From NCBI GenBank assembly GCA_036646055.1, contig JAVXMY010000006.1, positions 1-64,000 of the forward strand: a stretch of 64,000 nucleotides of DNA, given 5' to 3'. The number at the start of each line of letters is the position of its first letter. The stretch's first letter is position 1. The DNA is from JAVWMQ01 sp036646055 (GTDB taxonomy: Bacteria; Bacillota; Clostridia; Peptostreptococcales; Anaerovoracaceae). A model generated the notes under the pieces. It saw only the letters and a program-made list of their open reading frames with translations. It made no database searches and was not told the DNA's origin. Shown here piece after piece: positions 57,184 through 64,000 of the stretch. Position numbers and translations under genes: made by a program.

Positions 57184-57348
57184 ATGAAAAAAGAAATAAT
57201 TAAGCATAATTGCCACCATTTCAATAGGTGCAGACATTGTGGAAAAGAATTGAAAACAGGGGATAAAATAATAATTATTAGACACGATTTAGGCATCAAA
57301 GCATATTGTGAAATCTGCGGAAGTAGGATTGATGATGAGAGAAAATAA
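57184..57348 (+). CDS. small zinc-ribbon protein
   Basis: A 54-residue protein with CRHCGKEL and CEICGSR, two CxxCG pairs that probably bind zinc, and an early CHH. AAGGAGAA precedes the ATG pair at 57181/57184. Function unknown; similar small treble-clef proteins occur in phage early regions. It overlaps the next gene. Confidence 0.5.
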   Translation: MKKEIIKHNCHHFNRCRHCGKELKTGDKIIIIRHDLGIKAYCEICGSRIDDERK

Positions 57349-57592
57349 AGGTAAATATATAAATACAGACAAATTAAAAATATCTATGGGAAAGGCTAAA
57401 TGTATCGGTCAGTGTCCCGATTATGTTGAAGGGTGGTTCGCAGCAATCAATCATATAATTAAAATCAAAGACTTTGACGGCAAGACAGGTACTATTAAGG
57501 TGTATGGTAAACTTAAAACTGATGACATTGTAATTTTGACTCGCAATAATGGCGGGACAGAATATTACATTACAGATAAGATAGGAAGGTGA
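57332..57592 (+). CDS. small prophage protein, possibly chimeric with a DUF2577-like end
   Basis: An 86-residue reading frame (MMRENKGKYINTDKLKISMG). The last 25 residues (LKTDDIVILTRNNGGTEYYI) resemble the end of DUF2577/XkdR baseplate proteins, which precede DUF2634 genes in phage genomes, and a DUF2634 start follows 4 bp later. The N-terminal part has a different, early-gene flavour (SMGKAKCIGQCPDYVEGWFA). A deletion fusion is possible but unproven. Confidence 0.4.
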   Translation: MMRENKGKYINTDKLKISMGKAKCIGQCPDYVEGWFAAINHIIKIKDFDGKTGTIKVYGKLKTDDIVILTRNNGGTEYYITDKIGR

Positions 57593-57596
57593 TTAT

Positions 57597-58334
57597 ATGT
57601 TACCTGATTTTTTCAATTTAAACGATTTTGCGGATGGAACCATCGAAGAAAATATCGGTCCATCTAAAACTTATGTAATTGAAGATAATAAAATAATTGG
57701 AATTATAGACGGACTGGACGCTTTAAAAAAGTCTGTCTTTTTTATGCTCAGCACCGAAAGAGATGAGGGTAAAGGAAACCTTATCACAAGAAATGCTTGC
57801 GTGAATTACTTAAAAGGATATCCAATAGATGTATTTTGCGATCCAGCATCAGCTGCTCTTAAAGAAGAAATTAAATGGGTAAACAGTAGGGGTATTAAGA
57901 CCAAAAGACAAAGAGATGGCCAAGACTACCATGGATTTATCAGACAAACAAATTGCCCTGCAGGTATTATAGAAACAGCCTTTGTAGACAACAAAAATGA
58001 TGCTAAATTTATCGACACAGCGACAGATTTAAAATTAATTAGTTTTGCAGTAGCGAGAGCTGTACTCAAAACTTACGGAATTAAAAACAATGGCTACAAA
58101 AATGATAAGGATAATGTATATTATATTGCTTTAAAAGATATAAAAATATATGAAAAGCCAGATACTAACTCTAAAAATGTAGCAACTTTTAAAAAGGGAG
58201 TAATTGTAAAAGTAGACCCAGAAGACAGCAAAACGGTAGATAAGGGCGAGTGGAAACAATACTGGAGAAAAATCGGTGAAGGCAGATGGATCTGCGTAAA
58301 AGGCAAAGCTAGATATGCGGGCCATTTAGGATAA
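57597..58334 (+). CDS. in-frame chimera: DUF2634 baseplate N-terminus joined to amidase C-terminus plus SH3
   Basis: A 245-residue chimera. Residues 1-58 (MLPDFFNLNDFADGTIEENI; DGLDALKKSVFFMLSTER) are the start of an XkdS/DUF2634 baseplate protein, which should continue with a YSWNYG-like core. Instead, from about residue 58 it becomes the distal half of an Amidase_3 endolysin (QDYHGFIRQTNCPAGIIETA with the catalytic Glu) and a C-terminal SH3-like domain (YIALKDIKIYEKPDTNSKNV). The amidase lacks its first zinc His, so it should be inactive. The join implies loss of the whole tail-fibre region. Confidence 0.7.
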   Translation: MLPDFFNLNDFADGTIEENIGPSKTYVIEDNKIIGIIDGLDALKKSVFFMLSTERDEGKGNLITRNACVNYLKGYPIDVFCDPASAALKEEIKWVNSRGIKTKRQRDGQDYHGFIRQTNCPAGIIETAFVDNKNDAKFIDTATDLKLISFAVARAVLKTYGIKNNGYKNDKDNVYYIALKDIKIYEKPDTNSKNVATFKKGVIVKVDPEDSKTVDKGEWKQYWRKIGEGRWICVKGKARYAGHLG

Positions 58335-58344
58335 GGAGAAAAAA

Positions 58345-58809
58345 ATGAATAACGTAATTAATGGATATAACATAGCTGTAGGAGGAGCAGTTACTCTTTT
58401 AACAGCATTACTGGGTGACTACTGGTTTTTATTCGTAGCCTTTCTATTGTTTAATTCGTTTGATTATATAACTGGTTGGTACAAAGCAAGAAAACTTAAA
58501 AAAGAATCTAGTGTAATAGGGCTGAAAGGAGTAATTAAAAAACTTATGTACTGGCTAATTATAGCCACTGCGTTTTTAACGGCCAATGTATTTATTATTT
58601 TAGGTACTAAAATAGGAATCGATGTAGGATTTACAACTCTTATCGGATAGTTCGTGCTTGCAAGTTTAACCGTAAATGAAATTAGATCTATTTTAGAAAA
58701 TTTAGTAGAAGCGGATATACAGGTGCCAGGATTTTTGATAAAAGGATTGGCTGTAGCAGATAAATTAATTGATGTGGCTGCAGGAGATAAAGATGAAACA
58801 AAAGAATAA
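58345..58809 (+). pseudogene. phage holin with an internal amber codon
   Basis: The frame encodes a Cph1/TcdE-like holin: hydrophobic segments (AVTLLTALLGDYWFLFVAFL; KLMYWLIIATAFLTANVFII), the NSFDYITGWYKA loop and the C-terminal SLTVNEIRSILENLVEADIQ. TAG at 58648-58650 interrupts it after TLIG; the same frame continues FVLASLTV to TAA 58807-58809. A Trp codon there would restore a 154-residue holin. The truncated 101-residue form lacks the last segment. Confidence 0.8.
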
Positions 58810-58823
58810 TATATAGAGAGATT

Positions 58824-58866
58824 AGAGGGTAATGCACTCATGGGCGAGCAATACCCTCTTTTTTTA
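58824..58866 (+). terminator. terminator of the prophage late transcript
   Basis: AGAGGGTA (58824-58831) pairs with TACCCTCT (58852-58859), followed by T7. It lies directly after the holin gene. Confidence 0.8.
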
Positions 58867-58900
58867 TTGCAAAAAATAAAAAAGAATTTTTTAAAAGGGG

Positions 58901-58929
58901 TTGACTTTTGGATATCCATAAGTTATAAT
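58901..58929 (+). promoter_or_regulatory. strong promoter with palindromic spacer
   Basis: TTGACT (58901-58906), 17-nt spacer, TATAAT (58924-58929). The spacer contains the perfect palindrome TGGATATCCA (58909-58918), a likely repressor site. It drives the two small genes after it, which are separate from the late transcript and might be expressed in the lysogen. Confidence 0.75.
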
Positions 58930-58990
58930 ATAGTTACAGTTAAGGAAGAACTTAACAAGTAGGACAGGCAAGAGTCAGAAAGGAGATACA

Positions 58991-59110
58991 ATGGAAAACG
59001 GAATGACAAACGAACAATTCAACACAGTATTAAAAATGATAGTAGAAATCATTAAAACTAGCGAAGACAAAGAAGATGCAGTTAAAAAAATAGAAGCTCT
59101 GATGAAATAA
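58991..59110 (+). CDS. 39-residue prophage protein, possible lysogenic expression
   Basis: MENGMTNEQFNTVLKMIVEI then IKTSEDKEDAVKKIEALMK: one amphipathic helix pair, no membrane segment. AAAGGAGATA precedes the ATG. It is the first gene after a strong promoter at the prophage right end. Unknown function. Confidence 0.6.
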   Translation: MENGMTNEQFNTVLKMIVEIIKTSEDKEDAVKKIEALMK

Positions 59111-59218
59111 TCAGAACTCCTAAAAAAACATTTTATCGGGTGGTACTTGCCACCACTCGATATCTAATATGAATATATCATACTAGATTAATTAAGGCAA
59201 GAAAAAAGAGGTGTCCTT

Positions 59219-59395
59219 ATGGAAAATAAAAAGATGGGAAGACCAACAGAGGCCCCAAGAACAAATAACTACAGAATTAGAATGACAGATCAGGAACTGG
59301 AGATGCTAGAGGCTTGTTGTACCGTACTGGGAAAAACAAAAGCTGATATTATTCGAACAGGAATTGAAAGAATTTATAGTGAGTTGAAAAAATAG
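59219..59395 (+). CDS. ribbon-helix-helix DNA-binding protein
   Basis: A 58-residue protein, MENKKMGRPTEAPRTNNYRI followed by RMTDQELEMLEACCTVLGKT and KADIIRTGIERIYSELKK. The basic beta strand and two helices match the CopG/Arc ribbon-helix-helix fold. It may repress the palindromic promoter at 58901 or bind the nearby phased repeats at 59501-59540. Ribosome site AAAAGAGGTG. Confidence 0.7.
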   Translation: MENKKMGRPTEAPRTNNYRIRMTDQELEMLEACCTVLGKTKADIIRTGIERIYSELKK

Positions 59396-59420
59396 AATAC
59401 ATAAGTTGAATTGTAAAGAA

Positions 59421-59447
59421 AAGTATCTGCTTTGGCAGATACTTTTT
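59421..59447 (+). terminator. terminator after the ribbon-helix-helix gene
   Basis: AAGTATCTGC (59421-59430), TTTG loop, GCAGATACTT (59435-59444), then T. Confidence 0.8.
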
Positions 59448-59500
59448 GTTATTGTGAATAAAAGATATCAAAATCAATTGAAAGTAATTATAGTTTCCTA

Positions 59501-59540
59501 CACTTCCATACACTTCCGTACGGTTCTGTATGTTTCCGTA
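59501..59540 (+). repeat. four 10-bp tandem repeats
   Basis: CACTTCCATA, CACTTCCGTA, CGGTTCTGTA and TGTTTCCGTA follow without gaps: a degenerate TTCCGTA unit every 10 bp, exactly one helical turn. They lie in the gene-free stretch 59396-59719 between the ribbon-helix-helix gene and attR. This is a plausible cooperative binding array for that protein, an excisionase or a host factor. Confidence 0.65.
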
Positions 59541-59652
59541 TGTTATCATCTTTTATTGTTATAATCGTATTAATATCTAATTGGTATGTTAGAATACAGG
59601 ATAGGAATTTCACCAAAAGTAATTTTCCACTTTTTTATTGAAATCAAAAAAG

Positions 59653-59719
59653 TGGGTCACACTTTGGGTAACAGTAAATAGGGTAAAATAGGGTGAAATG
59701 AGGGTATAAAATTACAGTT
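59653..59719 (+). repeat. right-end arm-type repeats
   Basis: TGGGTCACAC (59653-59662) and TGGGTAACAG (59665-59674) repeat with 12-bp spacing, like the TGGGTAACACCC units by attL. They are followed by AAATAGGGTAAAATAGGGT and GAAATGAGGGT direct repeats just before the att core. Confidence 0.6.
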
Positions 59720-59828
59720 AATGTAAAATTCAAGGCATTAAAAAAGCACTGAAACCGTTGAAATTTCAGTGCTTTACAATTGGTGCGCCATTAGGGATTC
59801 GAACCCCAGACCTTCGCATTCGTAGTGC
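59720..59828. repeat. attR: right 109-bp direct repeat
   Basis: Identical by eye to 45765-45873. It includes the 3' 48 nt of the intact tRNA-Arg gene, 61 nt downstream of it and the tRNA terminator hairpin (59744-59774 on the minus strand). The repeat ends just beyond the anticodon loop, the usual crossover area of tyrosine integrases. Confidence 0.9.
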
Positions 59829-59857
59829 GCTACTCTATCCAGCTGAGCTAATAGCGC
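59781..59857 (-). tRNA. tRNA-Arg (anticodon ACG)
   Basis: A 77-nt gene with encoded CCA. Acceptor GCGCTAT/ATGGCGC (one G-U), D-arm GCTC...GAGT, anticodon loop CTACGAA with ACG, variable loop AGGTC, T-arm TGGGG-TTCGAAT-CCCTA. It stays intact because the prophage supplied an identical 3' end. A terminator hairpin follows on the minus strand. Confidence 0.93.
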
Positions 59858-59985
59858 CAATAAGTTGCAATTAAACAATGCAACGTAAATTATTATACAC
59901 TATAGATTAATACTTTGTCAAAGAAAATTATATTGACTTTTTTTAAGAATAATATTATGTTATTAAATATAAAAGGAGGGGTTAA

Positions 59986-61116
59986 ATGAATATTAAGAAG
60001 AAACTATTAGCTATTTTCTTGTCATTGACTATTATTGTAGCCACATTTCCTAATGTGGCAATTGCAGGGGATGAAACAAGGATAAAAGGTTTAAGAGAAT
60101 CTTTTAATGCAAAATCAACAACAAGAATTGTAGATGAAATCAAGGTTTATCCGGCAGATAATAGAGAGGTTATGTTACAACTATTAAATGGAGAAACAAA
60201 TGTATTTGAAACTGTTAAAACATTTCATATTGGGGACAATGGAATAGCAAGAGTGGAATATCCAGATCAAAGAAAAAGTAAAACCTATACTACATGGAGA
60301 ATCTATATTCCAGAAAATAATGGAGCTAGTGAATATACAAGTGAAGACATTACAATAACAACAAAAAACATTGCAGATCAAAAACTTAATTCGAAAGCAG
60401 CATGTATTTATTCTGTAGATAGAGATGTGGTAATATACGATGAAAACATGAACTCAAAACGCAAACAGGCTAGTACCACTAAGCTAATGACAGCATTATT
60501 AACTTTTGAAGGAACAAATTTAAATAGTAAATCAAAAGTATCTAACTATGCAGCGAGAACACCTTGGGGTATTGTTCATGTGCGCCCAGGGGATATGTAT
60601 TATACAAGACATTTATTAAATGCACTGTTAGTTGCCTCATCTAATGAATCAGCTAATGTTTTAGCAGAAAAAAATGCTGGTACGGTTTCAGCTTTTGTTG
60701 GGAAAATGAACCGTAAATGTGATATACTATCCTTAAATAATACCCAGTATAAAAACACCCACGGACTTGATGCAAAAGGCCATTATACAACTGCATATGA
60801 CTTGGCTAGATTAACAAAGGAATTAATTAAGTATCCTGAATTTCTTGGAATAATTAAGAAAAAGAAATATACATTGAAAAGTGTTAAGTATAAGAAGAAA
60901 GTTACATTAGAAGCAACAAATGAACTTATTGGATATAGTGAATTCTTCCTTGGTGGTAAAACTGGATATGATTGTGGCGCAGGGTATTGTTTCTCGGGTA
61001 TCTATAAGTATAAAGGTGAAACATTTATCGCAACAACATTAGGTGCAACATCTAATGATGAAAGATTTAATGATTCCAAAAGACTTTATAGATACATAAA
61101 GGCCTACGGAGCGTAA
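59986..61116 (+). CDS. D-alanyl-D-alanine carboxypeptidase, S11 family
   Basis: A 376-residue secreted penicillin-binding enzyme. A signal peptide (AIFLSLTIIVATFPNVAIA) and an unusual N-terminal beta-rich region (about 35-130) precede the catalytic domain with all three motifs: ASTTKLMTA (SxxK), ASSNESAN (SxN) and GGKTGYD (KTG). It trims the terminal D-Ala from peptidoglycan pentapeptides. Neither a C-terminal PBP5 domain nor an amphipathic membrane anchor is present. Ribosome site AGGAGGGG. The next gene starts 12 bp later. Confidence 0.87.
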   Translation: MNIKKKLLAIFLSLTIIVATFPNVAIAGDETRIKGLRESFNAKSTTRIVDEIKVYPADNREVMLQLLNGETNVFETVKTFHIGDNGIARVEYPDQRKSKTYTTWRIYIPENNGASEYTSEDITITTKNIADQKLNSKAACIYSVDRDVVIYDENMNSKRKQASTTKLMTALLTFEGTNLNSKSKVSNYAARTPWGIVHVRPGDMYYTRHLLNALLVASSNESANVLAEKNAGTVSAFVGKMNRKCDILSLNNTQYKNTHGLDAKGHYTTAYDLARLTKELIKYPEFLGIIKKKKYTLKSVKYKKKVTLEATNELIGYSEFFLGGKTGYDCGAGYCFSGIYKYKGETFIATTLGATSNDERFNDSKRLYRYIKAYGA

Positions 61117-61128
61117 AAGGAGAATCAT

Positions 61129-61728
61129 ATGGAGAAAATTAAAGTAATTGGGATTTGCGGAAGTCCAAGAAAAGGTAAGCATACTGAAACCTTAATGGAA
61201 CACATTTTTGAAGGTTGCAAAGCTGAAGGCGCAGAAGTTGAAATGATAACAATACATGACAAAGACCTTAAGCCATGTACAGGATGTCTATCATGTCAAA
61301 AAGGTGGAACATGTCCAGTTAAGGACGATATAACAAAAATCTTCGAAAAAATCAAAGAAGCTGATGGAATAGTTATGGGATCTCCAGTTTTCTTCTGTGA
61401 TGTAACGGCACAAATGAAAATGATATTAGATAGAAGTTTTGCGTACTGGCCAATTAACGGAAACAAAGTTGGCGCAATTGCAACTGTAGCTGGTAGCGTT
61501 GGATGTTCTGGAGTAATAGATACTTTCAATAGATTCTTTACAATGCATGGAATTTCTTCAGCTGGGTTTGTCGGTTTATATGGAAAAACCGGCGATAAAA
61601 TAAAGGCTCAAGACACAGCATATAAGATTGGACAAAAAATAGTTAAACAGGCAAGAATTCAAAAGGGTACAACAAATGGTGCATATGATGCTGCTACTCA
61701 TGTAGTTTATGGAACACATACATTTTAA
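61129..61728 (+). CDS. iron-sulfur flavoprotein (Isf-like)
   Basis: A 199-residue flavodoxin-fold protein. GICGSPRKGKHTETLM is the FMN phosphate loop and GSPVFFCDVTAQMKMILDRS the second flavin loop. The compact cysteine motif CTGCLSCQKGGTC (CxxCxxCx5C) binds a [4Fe-4S] cluster as in archaeal and clostridial Isf proteins that move electrons from ferredoxin to small oxidants such as O2 or peroxide. Ribosome site AAGGAGAA. Confidence 0.85.
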   Translation: MEKIKVIGICGSPRKGKHTETLMEHIFEGCKAEGAEVEMITIHDKDLKPCTGCLSCQKGGTCPVKDDITKIFEKIKEADGIVMGSPVFFCDVTAQMKMILDRSFAYWPINGNKVGAIATVAGSVGCSGVIDTFNRFFTMHGISSAGFVGLYGKTGDKIKAQDTAYKIGQKIVKQARIQKGTTNGAYDAATHVVYGTHTF

Positions 61729-61821
61729 AAAAACTGGTAAAACCCCAACAAGGTATTGCACAATATGTAAGGGCAGTGTATAATTAATTAAGAAATAAAC
61801 ACGAACTAGGAGGAGAGCATT

Positions 61822-62244
61822 ATGGTTAAACTATTAGTAGGAAGAAAAGGCAGTGGCAAAACTAAACAAATGATCGATTTGGCAAATGATAAAGTTGCAA
61901 ATGGAAATGGTAGTACTATTTTTATTAACAAGAATCACAGATTAACATTTGATTTAAAGCATGACATTCGTGTGATATGTATGGAGGACTATCCACATAT
62001 AACTAATATTGATGAGTATATCGGATTTATATATGGAATCATCAGTTCAAATCACGACATCGAATCAATATTTATTGATGGAATTTTAAAACATGCAGAT
62101 GTTTCATTAGGTAATTTACCAGAATTCGTTGAAAGAATTAAGAAAATGTCTGAAATTTTCGAAATAGAATTTATTGTAAGTCTAAGTGCTGAGAAGGAAG
62201 AAATGATTGGCGTAGATTTTTCAAACTGTGAAATTCTAAACTAA
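61822..62244 (+). CDS. small P-loop protein of unknown function
   Basis: A 140-residue protein with Walker A GRKGSGKTK near the N-terminus and a hydrophobic-Asp strand (IESIFIDG) that could be Walker B. No further domain is present. Such short P-loop proteins occur widely in Clostridia and are sometimes labelled twitching-motility-like, without evidence. It could be a nucleotide kinase-like or regulatory protein. Ribosome site AGGAGGAG; TATAAT lies upstream (about 61778). Confidence 0.7.
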   Translation: MVKLLVGRKGSGKTKQMIDLANDKVANGNGSTIFINKNHRLTFDLKHDIRVICMEDYPHITNIDEYIGFIYGIISSNHDIESIFIDGILKHADVSLGNLPEFVERIKKMSEIFEIEFIVSLSAEKEEMIGVDFSNCEILN

Positions 62245-62252
62245 AAGAAATC

Positions 62253-62290
62253 AAAGAGATGGTACTGATGTACTATCTCTTTATTTTTAT
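62253..62290 (+). terminator. terminator of the P-loop gene
   Basis: AGAGATGGTAC pairs with GTACTATCTCT around TGAT (62254-62280), followed by a T-rich stretch. Confidence 0.75.
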
Positions 62291-62313
62291 GACTAAAAAT
62301 CGGAAGGATAATT

Positions 62314-63228
62314 ATGGAAAGAAAAGTATATATTTATATAGTATTAGCAGCATTTTTGTTTGGCACTATGGAAGTGGCATTAAAAATTGGTGGAAGTGAT
62401 TTAGATCCGCTGCAATTAACATTTGTAAGATTTTTAATTGGTGGATTTGTTATATTACCATTAGCATATAAAGAGGCGAAAACTAATAATATTAAATTGG
62501 ATTTTCACCAATTTTGTTATTTGACAGCTCTTGGAATATTATGTATTCCTGTAAGTATGCTATTATTTCAATTTGGAATATTAAATTCAAATGCTTCTAC
62601 AGCATCAGTTCTTATCTCAATAAATCCAATATTTACAATGATATTTGCACATTTTATGGTAAATGAAAAACTAACAAAGGGAAAGTTCATTTCAATGTGC
62701 GTAGGTTTTGCAGGAACTATTTTTATGATTAAACCATGGGATATGCAAGAAGGAAACACTGTAATTGGCATAATATATATGATTCTAGCAGCCCTAACAT
62801 TTGGACTTTATACTGTTTTAGGCAAGAAAAGTGTTAAAAAAGTTGGTATAATGGTTCAAACTAGTGTTAGCTTTATAACAGGATCCTTCGTTTTACTAAT
62901 AATTATGCTTTTTATGGGAAAACCCGTTTTTGCCGGTTTAGCAGAGCATATATGGCTAGTGGGTTATGTAGGTGTATTTGTGACAGGTATCGGTTATTGG
63001 GCATACTTTATTGCACTTAAGTATTCAGATGCTGGTACTGCATCAATTGCCTTCTTCATTAAACCTGCAATTGCGCCTGTAATGGCAGTTTTATTTATGC
63101 ATGATATAATATTGTGGAATACTTATGTGGGAATTGGGTTAGTGCTTTTAGCATCCTTTATTAATATTAGAGAGGGTAAGAAGAAAAATGTTATCTCTGA
63201 ACAAAATAAAAACAAAATTAAGGAATAG
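62314..63228 (+). CDS. EamA/DMT-family transporter
   Basis: A 304-residue protein with ten membrane helices in two EamA repeats (LAAFLFGTMEVALKIGGSDL in the first; LAALTFGLYTVLGKKSVKKV in the second). These exporters move amino acids, nucleotides or other metabolites; the substrate is not readable. The end overlaps the Nudix gene by 41 bp in another frame, so the two are probably cotranslated. Confidence 0.82.
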   Translation: MERKVYIYIVLAAFLFGTMEVALKIGGSDLDPLQLTFVRFLIGGFVILPLAYKEAKTNNIKLDFHQFCYLTALGILCIPVSMLLFQFGILNSNASTASVLISINPIFTMIFAHFMVNEKLTKGKFISMCVGFAGTIFMIKPWDMQEGNTVIGIIYMILAALTFGLYTVLGKKSVKKVGIMVQTSVSFITGSFVLLIIMLFMGKPVFAGLAEHIWLVGYVGVFVTGIGYWAYFIALKYSDAGTASIAFFIKPAIAPVMAVLFMHDIILWNTYVGIGLVLLASFINIREGKKKNVISEQNKNKIKE

Positions 63229-63799
63229 AAAAGTTGGAACAATTGATGAGTTTAAATACTTTGCTATTTTAATACCTATGTATCAAGACCATGACGGAAT
63301 TAAATTGTTATTTGAACAACGATCAAGTTATATGAAGGTTCAACCTGGTGAAATATGTTTTCCTGGAGGTAAAGTTGAAGATGGGGAATCTACTAAAGAA
63401 GCTGCCTTAAGGGAAACATATGAGGAAATAGGTTTGGACAATATTGAAATAATAGGTCAAGGTGATGTATTAATAACAGGATATAAATACATGATATTCC
63501 CTTATGTTGGACTAATTTCAAAGGATTACAAAAATCAACTTAAGTTAAATAATGATGAAGTTGAAAGTGTTTTTGAAGTTCCCTTAGAATGGTTTATGAA
63601 GAATAAACCGGAAGACCATATGCTAGATATAGTTCAGCAACCTAGGGGAGACTTTCCATTTGAAAAAATCAAATTTGAAAAGGGATATAATTTCAGAAGA
63701 GGGAAGGATGATGTTCCTATATACATCTATGAAGATAAGGTTATATGGGGAATTACGGCACGAATTATTAAGAATTTTATTAAGTTGATTTCTCTATGA
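63188..63799 (+). CDS. Nudix hydrolase, CoA diphosphatase-like
   Basis: A 203-residue protein. The Nudix box GGKVEDGESTKEAALRETYE followed by EIG is complete. Just before it, LLFEQRSSYMKVQPGEICFP resembles the NuCoA motif of CoA pyrophosphatases (LLTxR...GxxxFPGG). It probably cleaves CoA or its derivatives to 4'-phosphopantetheine and ADP. The start overlaps the EamA gene. No clear ribosome site except AAGAAG; coupling is likely. Confidence 0.8.
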   Translation: MLSLNKIKTKLRNRKVGTIDEFKYFAILIPMYQDHDGIKLLFEQRSSYMKVQPGEICFPGGKVEDGESTKEAALRETYEEIGLDNIEIIGQGDVLITGYKYMIFPYVGLISKDYKNQLKLNNDEVESVFEVPLEWFMKNKPEDHMLDIVQQPRGDFPFEKIKFEKGYNFRRGKDDVPIYIYEDKVIWGITARIIKNFIKLISL

Positions 63800-63873
63800 A
63801 AAATATAGTTATTATTGTATAATTAATAAAATAAAAAAGAAAGAAAGAATATACTTTTATAGTGGAGGAAGAA

Positions 63874-64000
63874 ATGAAAAAAATAGTTTCATTAGTTATG
63901 ATTTTGTGTATGGTATTTGCCTTGGCAAGTTGTGATGATAATACAAATGACGTAACAGAGGTTAAGCCAAAAGTTGTACTTTTGACAGGTGTTGCAGGTC
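63874..64000 (+). CDS. lipoprotein, N-terminal part (runs off the window)
   Basis: Signal peptide MKKIVSLVMILCMVFALASC with lipobox LASC, then DDNTNDVTEVKPKVVLLTGV up to the window end. The VVLLTGVAG start of the mature fold resembles BMP-family (basic membrane lipoprotein) nucleoside-binding proteins, but too little is visible to be sure. TATAAT at 63818-63823 and GGAGGAAG precede it. Confidence 0.65.
   Translation, partial: MKKIVSLVMILCMVFALASCDDNTNDVTEVKPKVVLLTGVAG

Larger units (their letters stand above)
45765..59828. mobile_element. cryptic prophage remnant in tRNA-Arg(ACG)
   Basis: A 14-kb element bounded by 109-bp direct repeats (45765-45873 and 59720-59828) that contain the 3' 48 nt of a tRNA-Arg gene. 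Inside are a tyrosine integrase, a divergent repressor/Cro pair, a HUH Rep, DUF1492-like late regulator, HNH, portal, MuF, terminase, VirE, baseplate, amidase and holin sequences, many truncated or fused. The size is well below a full siphophage, and tail, capsid and most replication genes are missing. It is not expected to make particles by itself. Confidence 0.9.

Noticed and set aside
58345..58809. Readthrough of TAG as pyrrolysine in the holin
   Set aside because: A single amber codon in a decaying prophage is better explained by a Trp-to-stop mutation; no pyl genes are visible.

Overview
The window looks like a chromosome segment of a low-GC, strictly anaerobic Clostridia-type Firmicute. 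The evidence is the AT-rich codon use, strong GGAGG ribosome sites, TG-TATAAT extended -10 promoters, [FeFe]-hydrogenase maturases, ferredoxins, acyl-CoA dehydrogenases with an ETF-like protein, a lysine riboswitch and an S11 D,D-carboxypeptidase. I cannot name the species. All assignments come from reading sequence and motifs by eye; no database search was run.

Layout. 1-2.8 kb: an acquired antibiotic-resistance pair, an lsa(E)-type ABC-F protein and an lnu(B)-type lincosamide nucleotidyltransferase, with degenerate sequence on both sides. 2.8-6.3 kb: biotin operon bioY-bioB-bioD-bioA behind a sigma-A promoter whose -35 is covered by a BirA-type operator; bioF and the pimelate steps are not in the operon. 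6.5-11.3 kb: two tandem hybrid histidine kinases. 11.3-17.6 kb: housekeeping genes (ettA, acyltransferase, lipoprotein hydrolase, coaBC, cell-wall amidase). 17.7-24.9 kb: a sigma-54 activator followed by repeated upstream sites, a -24/-12 promoter, two acyl-CoA dehydrogenases, an OFA-family transporter, an orphan EtfB-like protein and a zinc carboxypeptidase. 25-30 kb: ferredoxin/membrane Fe-S/ArsR cluster, DUF368 transporter, an AlkA-Ogt fusion repair enzyme, and a lysine riboswitch controlling an NhaC-family transporter. 30-34.8 kb: a small cysteine-motif protein and the minus-strand operon TM1266-hydE-hydG-hydF, preceded by a leader that can fold as a four-segment attenuator. 34.8-45.4 kb: zinc transporter, pantothenate ECF component with a P1-family peptidase, YhgE/Pip protein, metallo-hydrolase, LexA-controlled Y-family polymerase with YolD-like partner, aquaporin and a third hybrid kinase.

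45.8-59.8 kb: a cryptic 14-kb prophage in the 3' end of tRNA-Arg(ACG), bounded by 109-bp direct repeats. It keeps a readable immunity region (repressor, Cro-like gene, paired operators), a HUH-type Rep, a late regulator, HNH, portal and MuF genes, possible polymorphic toxin/immunity cassettes and a lysis region. It is heavily damaged: the integrase is frameshifted, the terminase is joined to a VirE remnant, a baseplate gene is fused to an amidase, the holin has an amber codon and several small genes are frameshifted.

59.9-64 kb: D-Ala-D-Ala carboxypeptidase, iron-sulfur flavoprotein, P-loop protein, EamA transporter, Nudix hydrolase and the start of a lipoprotein gene.

The best leads for new biology are the hyd-operon leader RNA, the sigma-54 acyl-CoA dehydrogenase/orphan EtfB module, the MuF toxin/immunity cassettes with their repeated hairpin-RBS boundaries, the PanT/P1-peptidase pairing, and the phased-repeat clusters inside the prophage.
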